Shown: in pieces, positions 10,138 to 21,700 of the stretch | How the letters are laid out: each line of letters opens with the position of its first letter | Numbering within the stretch: the first letter of the stretch is position 1 | From: Paralithodes platypus | Taxonomy: Eukaryota; Arthropoda; Malacostraca; Decapoda; Lithodidae | NCBI GenBank assembly: GCA_032716605.1 | Contig: CM064571.1 | Span: forward strand, 18,759,856-18,823,855 | Length of the DNA: 64,000 nucleotides | Direction: 5' to 3' | The notes under the pieces: model-generated | The model's database searches: none | The model's input: the letters and a program-made list of their open reading frames with translations, nothing else | What the model was told of the DNA's origin: nothing | Position numbers and translations under genes: made by a program

Positions 10138-12741
10138 TCACTCTTCGACAGGGGAGGCTACTGCGGCTTTGTGGCCTCGGTGTCTGCGCCCCCTCCTTCC
10201 ACGTCGCCTCCTTCCTCCTCCAACCCTCTTTCCGCCCCTCCTCCTGCCCTGGTGTCTCTTCTTCTTCCACTTCTTCCTGAGTGCCTTGGCTTCCTCTCGC
10301 GTGATGGCGACCTCAGGATTACCCTGCGCCGCCAGATACCCGGTCTCCGCAAACTCGGCCCCATCAGCATACATCTCCTCGTCTCCCGTCAACCCGGAGG
10401 CTGGAAAGACGGAAGGGTTTTTTTCGGAGAAGGCAGGGAGCTGTGTGGAGTAAGTGGAATAAGAGGAGCTTTTTGTGTGATACCTCCGCCTACTGACGAT
10501 GCTGTTAGTACTGACGCTGGCCCCCGCTATGGCCATCGAGGATGTTGTGGGAATCTGTTTGTGGGTGTGGGTGACCTGGCTGTATTTATAAGTTCTCCTA
10601 CCTACATTTCCTTCCTCTCCCGTTCTCTCATCTCCTAGCGCTGATGACCGCCCTTCCCCTTCTCTCACTCCCAAAGATCTAACACCTGCTGAAGGTCCCT
10701 CACCTAAGTAAAGAGGCAAAGGGGATAGGGTCGCTTGGTCATGTGTGTCTGTTGCGTGATCCTGTGTGTGACCAACAACATCTTGCCCATAGGAGTGACC
10801 CACATAGCTAAACCTTCCTCCTCTGGGGGTAACAGGGCCGACTGTGTTCCTACGAGGTGGCAAAGATGAGGAGGAGGAGGAAGAAGAAGAGTTAGAAGAG
10901 GCTCCATGCCCATAGTATTGTGAAGAGGGCCCTCCATGTTGACTACTTTCATCCTCCCCTCTGGACACTAACCCACCCGGCCCAGTTGAATAGTTGTAAG
11001 AGTAGTTATAGGATCTTCTGTAGCCCGTTGACCCGCCCAAGTTAGGATCTGCGTTTGTGTCAGCTCCCCCATAATTGTATCTGTAAGTGGAATTCGATCT
11101 ACCGTATGTGGAGTCTGATCCTCCAGAATTAGTATTGTAGCCTCTATTGGCAGACTCAGATCCTCTGTATGTAGTGTCATATCCTCTGTTTACTGATTCT
11201 GATCCTCTGTAGGTAGAATCGGATCCTCTGTAAATAGACTCAGAGCCTCTATATGTACTGTCAAATCCCCTAGAAGCGTCTAATCCTCCAGATGTAGAAT
11301 CATATCTTCTGTATGTAGAATCTGAACCTCTGGAAGTAGAATTTGAGCCTCTGGAAGTAGAATCTGAGCCTCTGGAAGTAGAATCTGAGTCTCTGGAAGT
11401 AGAATCTGAGCCTCTAGTTGCATCATATCCTCTGTATGTAGACCCTGACTCTCTATCAGTAGAATCAGTCCTTCTGTTAGTGGAATCAGAGCCTCTATAG
11501 GTGGAATCAGATCCTCTGTATGTAGACCCTGACTCTCTATTTGTAGAATCAGCCCTTCTGTTAGTAGAATCAGAACCTCTATAAGTAGAATCATATCCTC
11601 TGTCAGTAGAATCAGATCCCCTAGATGTTGAATCATAACCTCCTCGGGTAGAATCAGATCCCCTGTAAGTAGAGTCAGAGCCACTGTTAGTGGAATCTGA
11701 TTCTCTGTGAGTAGAGTCATATCCTCTATAAGTGGAATCAGGTCCTCTGTAGCTAGAGTCAGATTGTTCGTTAATAGAGTCGGATCTGTCTCTCTGGCTT
11801 GACCCGGTCTCTCTGGGGGTGCCTGAAGCCGACTCGAGCCTCGTCCTAGTGGTCAAGTCATCGTAAGCAGAGGAAGAGGCAGAAGAGGAGGAAGATGATG
11901 CAGGAGGTGAGTAACGATCTAAATCAGGATCATATGGTCGTGAAGTAGTTGATGTTGTGTATATTCTGTGCTCATAGTCATAGTGTTCAGTTGGAATGTA
12001 CCTGTCTAGGTCAGGATCATAGGGTCTTCTTGTAGGGGAGGAGGGGGAGGAATCGCCACGTCTTGGTGTTTGATCGACTGCCTCAATATTTGTTTTTTGG
12101 GTGGTGGAGGAGGAGGAAGAATTAGAAGATGATGAGGAAGAGGAGGAGGGGTTGTAGGAAGAGGAACTGTAGGAACCTTCACGTACAATGTAAGACCCCT
12201 CGGCGTGGGTTTCAGCGCTGCCAAGGGAGTTGTCTGAGGACTCGTGTTCCTTGGCTTCGAAATCTGACCCATGGACTTGTGTCTCCTCCAAGGTGGTCGA
12301 GTCAGCCTCGTCTCCTCTTCCCCTTCCCCTGTCGTCATGGGTGGTGGAGGAGGGGGAGGAGGAGGATGCGTCAGTGCCGGAAGGAGGAGGGGAAGAAACA
12401 GAATTAGAGGAAGAAGGGGAGTGCTTTCCTTTCCTCTTAGATAACCTAGTTGAGGTTCGTCTTCTGGTAGCACTCACACCATCCCGGCCCACACTACCTG
12501 GGGAGGACCCGGGCAACTCCGTACCTCCGCCGTGATTCTCCGCGAAGGTCACCGATTGCTTGTAGTTCCTACGCGATGACGATGAAGATGAAGATGTCCT
12601 GCTGCCTCCCCCATAGCTGTATGTGGATGAGGAGTGACTGCTGGTGTATGTGTAGGATTCTCCAGGAAGGAAGACCTTGTTGGTGGTGTGGATGACTCCG
12701 TTGGCACATAACTGGGATCCGGTTACCTCCTCTCCATTCAC
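10138..12741 (-). CDS. mfas: Exon M (last): end of FAS1-4 plus long Ser/Arg-rich tail
   Basis: The acceptor 'ccctcag' precedes a phase-0 frame of 867 residues ending in TGA at 10140-10138. Residues 1-30 hold the second conserved FAS1 motif, C-A-N-G-V-I-H, and close FAS1-4. Then come Ser runs, a duplicated R-P-Y-D-P-D-L-D-R-Y block, an RGD (exon residues 142-144) and an RGDS (228-231). Residues 320-555 form an array of seven-residue D-S-T-x-R-G repeats. Near the end, 23 of 40 residues are Lys or Arg (residues 819-858). TGFBI has an RGD after FAS1-4, so integrin binding is a fair inference; the basic end could bind heparan sulfate. The frame stays open for 2.6 kb while other frames are broken, and it joins cleanly to exon L. 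Confidence 0.88.
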   Translation of the reverse strand: MNGEEVTGSQLCANGVIHTTNKVFLPGESYTYTSSHSSSTYSYGGGSRTSSSSSSSRRNYKQSVTFAENHGGGTELPGSSPGSVGRDGVSATRRRTSTRLSKRKGKHSPSSSNSVSSPPPSGTDASSSSPSSTTHDDRGRGRGDEADSTTLEETQVHGSDFEAKEHESSDNSLGSAETHAEGSYIVREGSYSSSSYNPSSSSSSSSNSSSSSTTQKTNIEAVDQTPRRGDSSPSSPTRRPYDPDLDRYIPTEHYDYEHRIYTTSTTSRPYDPDLDRYSPPASSSSSSASSSAYDDLTTRTRLESASGTPRETGSSQRDRSDSINEQSDSSYRGPDSTYRGYDSTHRESDSTNSGSDSTYRGSDSTRGGYDSTSRGSDSTDRGYDSTYRGSDSTNRRADSTNRESGSTYRGSDSTYRGSDSTNRRTDSTDRESGSTYRGYDATRGSDSTSRDSDSTSRGSDSTSRGSNSTSRGSDSTYRRYDSTSGGLDASRGFDSTYRGSESIYRGSDSTYRGSESVNRGYDTTYRGSESANRGYNTNSGGSDSTYGRSNSTYRYNYGGADTNADPNLGGSTGYRRSYNYSYNYSTGPGGLVSRGEDESSQHGGPSSQYYGHGASSNSSSSSSSSSLPPRRNTVGPVTPRGGRFSYVGHSYGQDVVGHTQDHATDTHDQATLSPLPLYLGEGPSAGVRSLGVREGEGRSSALGDERTGEEGNVGRRTYKYSQVTHTHKQIPTTSSMAIAGASVSTNSIVSRRRYHTKSSSYSTYSTQLPAFSEKNPSVFPASGLTGDEEMYADGAEFAETGYLAAQGNPEVAITREEAKALRKKWKKKRHQGRRRGGKRVGGGRRRRGRRGRRHRGHKAAVASPVEE

Positions 12742-15700
12742 CTGAGGGAAATTATGAAGGTTGATAATATACACACATACATACATAACATTTTAAGACT
12801 GAGTGCTCCACACATACGTGCAGTTTCAGTCTCTTGTCCTAATGGCGACGTTCCAGGCAACCCTGTTAAGAGCTGCTTCACTTGTCAAGTTTTTGGATTT
12901 GAGATCGGCACGTATAGTGCGATCCCAGGTCTTCCTCGGTCCACCCCTTGGTGCAGCTCCCTCCACAATCACAGACCTGCATTTTTTTCACCCAATTGTG
13001 TTCATCCATTCTCTCCACATGTCCATACCATCCCAGTCTACTTGTACGCATCACCTCGCTAATACTCTTTATACCTAAACGTCTCCTCAGCTCAACATTT
13101 GTTATTATATATCTTAAATAGCTGCACAGACCTCTTTTTTACTATTTGACTGCAATATTCAAAATATATATACGGTAGGCCTATCTTACATGAAAGTACA
13201 GATTATTATTTACAATAAATTTAAAATGTACTGTCTTACTAATCTATGGCTCACATTCTCACATTTGAAATAATTTAGCTACCGTATCTATGAGAGTTCA
13301 TCAGTCATCCTCTATTCCATTCTGGAACTTACTAACATACTCCCTTGCAACCTACTTAAGGGGATTTCATATTTTTATATATTTGTTTATTATTAATATT
13401 ATGTTTTTTTTAGTTTCCTCCCTAGACCTCTATCAAGCTTAAAAAATTACCCTCAAGAACCCCCTTTTGAGATTATATTTGCGCATTTTTTCGGTAGAAA
13501 AATGACCTGGCCAAAGGCCAGTTCCTCCTAGATTGGAGGCTCCGTTTCGCTCACCAGGAAAACAAATCTACACTTAAATGGCACAAAAGGTTTTAAAATT
13601 GACTAAGAAAAGGGGCGAAAAGTCTTAAAATTGCCAAACTAATATGGCGAAGATCTAAAAATCTCAAAACAAATGTGGCTAAGCATGAGGGAGAAGGGGT
13701 TCCTCACCGTGAGCATATTACTCCTGGACATCTTGATATCGAAGGGGTCGGACATGCCATTGACCGTGTAGATGAGGCCCTTCTTGAACGCCGTCGGTGG
13801 ATACATGTTGACGGCTAGGTGGCGCTTCACAACATCCTCCACGTACTCTCCGTCAGTCCTCAGTCTGCGCTGGGTTGCCTGCGGAGACATCATAGGTCAT
13901 TTTGAGTGCCCTTTGCTTATATTATGTTCTATGTTATATTAAAGTTTCATACAATTGCCATCTAAATTGGGTGATAAATATTGACGTTCTGGTGGCGCTT
14001 CACAACACCCTCCACATATTCTCCATCAGTCCTCGGTCTATGCTGTGTTGCCTGCAGGTACAGAATGGGTACATATTAAGTGCCCAACCCCGAAAGGAGT
14101 TGAAACAGGGGAGCTATCCCCCCGCCAAAGGCGGCTTTCTAGGGCCTTTCCTAGCTGATGCTGAGAGGATTGGGTTCTAGTCATGTGGTGATGGGCTGGT
14201 CTATCAGAGTGAGAGCTGAGCGATCTCTGCCATACCCATAGCTTACTCTGACTGTTCCTTTTACTTATATATCTTCTAGATCTCAAGTGACGGCGTCTTT
14301 TCCGTGGATTGACCTCCCTACTGCCAACCTAGAAGTTGGCAGATTGGGAGCCAAAGCGTCACATTTTTCCCTTGCCCCTCAACTTTTCCTTCATAATTGC
14401 TGAGGGGCACAGGGCCTTGGGTGGGGCTTTGGTTTCCTGGGCGTTTCCACACCCTCCCCAGCTCCCTGCCTTGGAGTGGCTTCGGTCACCCGGGCTTTGT
14501 TAGTGGTAAGCAGGGAGGGTTTTGTGGGGGTGCTCGTTTATGGCCTTGGCCTTGCTCAAGACCTTGAGGCTGTTCGGCCAGACAGCCTGGGGAACAACAA
14601 CAACAACTTTAACCTTTTCAAGATACGGTGATATAATTATTTTCTGTTTTCTGGCTATTATTTGGTGATATTTTTCAGATTAAGATGGGGATATGGAAGT
14701 CAGAAGGTTAGCCCTTACTGTACCAGCAATGGACGTTGGCCATCAGTAAAAAAGTCACTCGCCAGTACCAGCGACGGACGACGTACGTCCGTAATATGCG
14801 GTCATTGTAACTGCCAGTATCGAGCGGTACCTGGTACCATGACTTGTACGCACTGCTTTGAGGTATTGGCAACACTTTTCAGCTTGTTTCCAAGCTTTCA
14901 CCGGCTATCTGAGTCAGTGCTCTTCCAACTTTTGAGGTGGGAGGGTTTTCTCCCTTGCCTCAGAAGCCATTTTGGCCACACTGCCTGGTACTGAAGGGTA
15001 CATTTATGGTACGGTAATACACTCTGGTACAGGATGGGTTAATTGAGATAGTCTTTACCCTTCTAGTTCCTGCGGATCCTTCTTAAGCTGTATAAAATTG
15101 TCTATTGATAGCCAGAATAAATTGTCAAAATGCGGCATAATCCTCAAGGGGTTAAAGGTTCATACAATCATTATCTACATTTATACGTGAAGCCTTTAGA
15201 AGGACTCCATATGGAAAATGGGGGCATCTAAGCTTAACCTAAAAATAATTAGTTCTTTGAAGGTATGACATTTTGTTATTAAGATCACAAACGGGCAAGT
15301 AAACAAGTATGCCAATGATCATATAATCTCTGACGAATTTCATTAAGAGGATAAACAAAATTACAGAAAAAAGATCAATGCTTCAAAGTATTCATTATCC
15401 ATCTGCAACTTCTTTAAGCAAAATAGTTTCACATGATCCCTATTTAATCTTGTACTCACCTGGTCTAGACTGTTGAAGGCATCATTGGAAGGCACAAAGA
15501 AGGTGTAGAAGATATCGTCACCCGGGCCCAGGTTCAGCAGGGAACCCGCATCTCCTGACACTCGGCCAACCAGCTCCAGGAATTTGCTGTAGAAGAAGAA
15601 GGAAAGTAAATTTATAGTCTGGGGTAGGGTTCAATGTATGTTGTCCTGCACATAGTCTGATCTGGACTATACTCTGTTTCATTTCAGCTGACAGTAAATT

Positions 15701-18700
15701 GAATCCCTTTACAACTGATTTCTCGATAACTAATGGAAAAATATGAAACTACTATGTCTCTGTAGCATACTAAGACCAAGTTTATATATTTAGCGCCATA
15801 TTTCACTACAAAAACTTCAAAATAACTGAGAAATCTTGATGGGAACTTTTCAATTTACCGTCAGTTGAAAAGAAACAGACTATAGGCTTTGACATAAACA
15901 TAGGTAAAAACTATAAAACTATAGGTTATATTAATGTTGTTTTGACTGATTAAATTGGTACCACCAGCCACCATTGTACTATTTTCACTTCTGTAGCTAA
16001 AACTTATACAGTAAACTTGATCAATAATAAGCGCAAATTTACCACTCATTACCTTTGCCACAGTTAATTATGTACATCGCGCAGTGCACGTGCAGAGCCA
16101 TCCATATTCATCGGTGAAGATCAGTGACGTATGTAGCATACTGTTCTACATATAGTCCTGTCATTCACTTACAGGTCTCCCTCGATTTATGATTGGGTTA
16201 CGTTCCTGAAAACATGATCTTAAATAGAAGAATCGTATAGCGAACCCTAAAATTAATGGGGTAAATGGGGATGCGTTCTGGGACAAGCTAAAACCCAAAC
16301 ACAAACACTTAAAAACCTATAATAATATCCTAAATTAGGGCATTGGAGAGTGGGGGAGACATAATTTTATACTGTTTGGAATATTTTTTTATTTAAGTCA
16401 GTTTCTCCTCTACACCACAATACCCACCTGTATCTTCCTGGCATGGAGTTAAGGGTGTCAGCCAGGGACTTGTTGGAGGGCATGATGACTTTGTTGATGA
16501 TGTGGATGGCACCGTTCTGGGCCTGGATGTCTGGCTCCGTGATCTTGGCGTCCTCCACCCCGAGCCCTCCTCGCCAGACCTGGAGGCGTACGGGATCCTC
16601 CTCGTTCAGGGACATGATCGCCTGGCAAGGAAAAAGCAGGTACATTGAGGTTGAATTATCTGTAGAGGTAGAAATATATTTAAATGTCTATAGAAATAGG
16701 AAGAAGTAATTGATTAAAGTATGTCACATTTAAAGAATATATACAATGTTGCCTGTAGATCTTGAAGGAGGGGGATTAGATTGAGGTTGATTTCTTCGTA
16801 GAGAAGGAGTAAGTAGGATTAGAGTATGGTACAGTAGCTGAATTAGAATGGATAGACTGAGATTGTTTTGCATGAAGAGCAGGAAGAAGCAGGAGTGTCG
16901 CCTGTGGTTGGTTGGCTTCTTGATATAAGCGTTCTCCTACCAACTCCCCACACTTGCAGCCGTATGGAGACTTCTTTATTCATGGATATCATAGGCTGCA
17001 GGATGGGGAATAAGGGTGGTGGGGTGGTTAGGGTGTAGTATAACAATAAAAGTAGACTGAAATTGATATGCCTGTAGAAGTAAAATTAGAGAGACAATAT
17101 ATTTAAATTATTATGTTTCAAGGAAAGGAATATGACTTGTGATGTACATGAAGAGACTAACAATTGGTTACAAATATATATATAATAATAATAAAATAAT
17201 TGGTTTATATAGTGCCTATCATGTGTTACAGCACCTTACCTGGTCTTACATGTAACTAGAGACCCTACCTGGTTGTCGGTGATGGCGTTGGTGAGGTGTC
17301 GACCATATGCCCCATGGAACCTGACCAGCTGACCGGCCTTCTCCAGATCTCTCCGGGCGGCGCTAAGAACGTCCGAGTCCAGGGCTGAAATGAGGGAGCA
17401 AGGAGTCAAAGAAACATTATGCGGTAAGTATCGCTGTACAGTATGTCATACTGTACATTGTAACAAAATGTTTCCTCAGGCATCAATGCTTATCAAATTA
17501 ACTAAAACCAAACTGCAGAATAGAATAACTAATGATGAGCTGAGGCAACGCTTAGGTATAAATAGTATTAGTGAGGAGATGCCTACAAGTAGACTGGGAT
17601 GGTATGGGCATGTGGAGAGAATGGATGAACAAAACTGGGTGAAAAGATGTAGGTCTGTGATTGTGGAAGGAGCTGCACCAAGGGGTGGACCGAGGAAGAC
17701 CTGGGATTGGACTATACGTGCCGATCTCGAATCCAAAAACTTGACAAGTGAAGCAGCCCCTAACAGAGTTGCCTGGAACGCCGCCATTATGACAAGAGAC
17801 TGAAACTGCATGTATGTGTGGAGCACTCAGTCTTAAAATGTTATGTATGTATGAATGCATGTATGTATTACTCTTAATGTCTCAGGTGGGGGTTTATATA
17901 ATGTTTTTCAATTAAGTATACACCTTTACCTATTCATTCATGCATTTAACTACAAAAAAAAAAAAAAATTAAAGCTAGCTGGGTATATAAGATTTAGCTT
18001 TTGTTTCTCAGGTTAATGATTATGATGTGTGAGTGCATCAATATCGCACCTCCTCAACAGGTGCCCTTTGAAATTGACATATTATCCCTCTCATTGATTA
18101 GATTATTTTCCTTTGTCTCCCTTTATGCATAGATATCTTTTTCACTCTCCTTGTTATGGCATCCTTCTAGTATATTATTTACAAGCAGCATCTTAAGGAT
18201 CAGTAATTCAGTTGTTGTTTGATTCACCTTGGGTTCCTGAATATATACCATACTAAGCAGCCTATTATCCTCCTTCTTATAAGATGTCCCTCACTATCCG
18301 ATGCCCCGATTTACGACATAATTATAGGTTTTTAGGTGTTTGTGTTTGGGTTATGGCTGGTCCGGGAACGCATCCCTATTTACCCTAATAATTTTAGGGT
18401 TTGCTATACGATTTTTCTATTTTAGATCGGGTTTTCAGGAACGTAACACAATCGTAAATCAAGGGAGACCTGTACTATCCTTTAGGTAGATTTTTTACAA
18501 GTAAGTCTTAAGGATCAATAGTTCACCTTGCCTTTACTTTGTGTTTATATATACGTACCATACCAAGCAGCCTCGTCTGGAACAAAGAACGTATAGTCTC
18601 CGGTATGACTGAGCGTTTCCTCCAGGCCAGCCCTCCGCACCAGGTCCACGAAGGTGTACAGGTTGCGGCTCTCGGCCAACTCTATCAGGTTCTTGGCTGG

Positions 18701-21700
18701 GGGATACAGGAAATACAGAATATAACCAACGTACAGTACTTGGCAAACAATTAGCTAATCCTAGAATAGGGTCCTTATGTGTAGTGTCTTTGCTCGACAG
18801 AAAGTTCTTTAAATGTAACCCTAGAGAGGATAGTCTTGATACAAAGCTCCTCGCAATTCCCCACCCCACATCAGAAGTCCAATACAAGGGTTAAATCTGG
18901 GTCTTGAACCAAACACGGAGGTTTTCTCAAATTTGACTCAAGGGAACTTGGCACTGAAATGTTTCTGTGTTTTCCCATTGGCTATGGCTGGCTTCTTGCA
19001 GCCTGCATGGTTCTCGTAACCATCTCTAATGTCAATAAAACAAATGTAAAGAAAATTGAATACTAATTTCCTTCATTACAAACTGAGCACATATATCCAC
19101 ATAACAAAATGTTTTAACTGTAGAATAACAGAGAAACTGGTCGATGAGGGATAATCTGTATTCATATTATCACCAACCCACCAATTAACTTACAAAGAAA
19201 CCTAATTAATGAAATTAATGAAACTAATGAATACACGTGGTACTAAAAGAATTCGAACCTAGGATACTCACACCAAATTTCCGCGCACTAACCATTACTT
19301 CATTCTTGTCATAAATTACAAAGTACATGTATCTAAAAAAATAAACAGGCATACACTCAAATAAATTTACATTTAACAAATTAAATACTGCTCCATTTCC
19401 CACAGGGATTGAACTTTGGTTATCAAGAAAATAAGATAATTTTACTTCCTCTGTGCTATCAATGATTATCAAGTGTTGGGTTGTTATAACTCTAAAACTT
19501 CCTTTTGAAAGAATCAAAGTTCCACACCCAAGTGAGTCCTCTTTAAGCTTTTTGCATCGTCCATGGCCATTATTACTATAATTATGTTTTTATTCTCTGT
19601 AGGTAAGGACACAAATGCAGAGTAGGATCCAAGTTTATTCAACGTTTTGCCAGATACGGCTTCTTCAGGAATAACATACAAATGGGGTACAATCAGCCTT
19701 ATGTATCCAGTGCAAGAGGAAACATAAGTGCAAGAGGATATATAAGGCTGACTGTACCCCATTGTTAAATTATTCCTGAAGAAGCCGTGTCTAGCGAAAC
19801 GTTGAATAAACTTGTATCCTACTCTGCATTTGTGTCCTTCCCTCATCTGGCACAGCCAATGCTGATTCTTCACCATAAGAGGTGAAGTATTTTACAATAA
19901 TTATACAGACTTTCACAAATTGATTACTACAGTTTTCAGAATTCTCCCTACCAGGAATTCACCGGAGACTTCTGGTGGACGTTTCCGAAGTAGCGCCAGA
20001 GCTACGTCTGTCGACATCAACAATACTCAACACCTAGGCTATGCAAAGTTTATCACGATTTCTTATGATTCTGCATGTTTTTACTATATAATAGATGGCT
20101 ACACTAAGTGCTTATATAGTATGGTAGTTGTGGGAATGCCCATATGTAGCAAGAAATTACTAAAAGCAAAATTATATGGATGATGAACTATCATAACAAA
20201 AAAGCGCGAAAATCCCTTCTTCCTTATATATATAAATATAAGTTATTTAATATTATGGGTGACTTTAAAATATAATGAGCATCAATATGCAATGACTGTA
20301 ATGTGGTTCAGCTATAGAAAGTACGACATATAGCTTATAATTAAGAATTATTGATGGAGAGGGTGAAGAACTGCGGGATATCGCCATTTAAAGGGCCCAG
20401 GTCGCTTATTGTACAAAACAACGTGTCAGGTGCGGCAACTCCAAGAATTTCTGGTAGGGAGAATTGTTACCTACAGTACTGTATATTCACAAGATATTTC
20501 CATTGTTTCATTGCTCAATACAGTGACCTCACTAACATTTGTAATCTTCAACTTGACTTAACCCACCTCGATCCGGCAAGAGGACGTCATCAATCATGTG
20601 AATAATGCCGTTCTTGCCGAGGTTGAAGTTGCCCCTCAGCTTGGTGCGGTCCACATAGGTGCCATCAACGTCGCAGTTGAAGGTGAGTTTATCCCCGCCC
20701 ACCGAGGTCACCGCATGTTCCCCGGTCACCGCGCTCTCGCAGATCACGTGTGGGATGATGTGGTTCTGGAGGAGAGCTGTCGAGGAGGAGGAGGGGTCGG
20801 TAAGATTTCAATTGTTATCGTTATTTGTAAGCCAAGTACTATTTCTCCTCTTTTACAATTTCAAGATCCGATTAAGCATTTCTTTTCTGTTTCCTGGCTG
20901 TTATTAGACAATTTTATTCAGATTAGAAAGAGCATATGGAAGTCAGAGGGTTTAACTGAGAGCCTTTACCCTTATCATTATTTGCCCTGCAGTGTCACTT
21001 AACCCTTTGAAGATTAAGACACATGTTAGCAGATTACTCTGACTGTCATAAGGCGATTTTATACAGCTTTGGAAGGATGTGTGGGAATTATAAGGGTAAA
21101 GACTATCTCAGTTAAACCCTCTGACTTCCATATGCTCTTCCTAATCTGAATAAAATCGTCTAAAAATAGCCAGGAAAAAAACCCCAATGCTTAATTGGAT
21201 CTTTAAATTGTAAAAGAGAAAGAGAAACAGCACTTGGCTTACAAAGAGTAGGAGTAAGAGTAATGGATAATGAAGAAAACAATTATTACTTGAGAGTAGC
21301 CTAATTGTAAATCTTTATATAGCTGACTACAATATGTAACTTGGAACATAATTTTTTGTTGTATTTAAAGCAAATAAATTTAGTCTCAAATAAAGCATAT
21401 CATTGCAAATATTGAAACACAATATTTAGCATCCTTATGTAATCTATGATAAGGCTATGTTAGATAGTCTTATAGTCGATAGGATCAATTGCTTGCTTTT
21501 GCGATTTCCTTAGTTTATTTGTACAATAAATGTAGGTTAATAGTAGGGTAGTAATTGTTAGGGGTCACTTGAAGCATGCTATGCTTACAGGTACCTACCC
21601 GATAGGACTATCGTTAGTGAGTGATATTTGTATTTTGTACTATTGTTATTATCTTGTCAAGTTGCAAATTTGATTTTAATAGAACATTTTGACACTTAAT

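Noticed and set aside
17215..17245. Possible ghost of exon I ('accttacctggtcttac')
   Set aside because: The match is only about 15 bp and cannot be told from chance.
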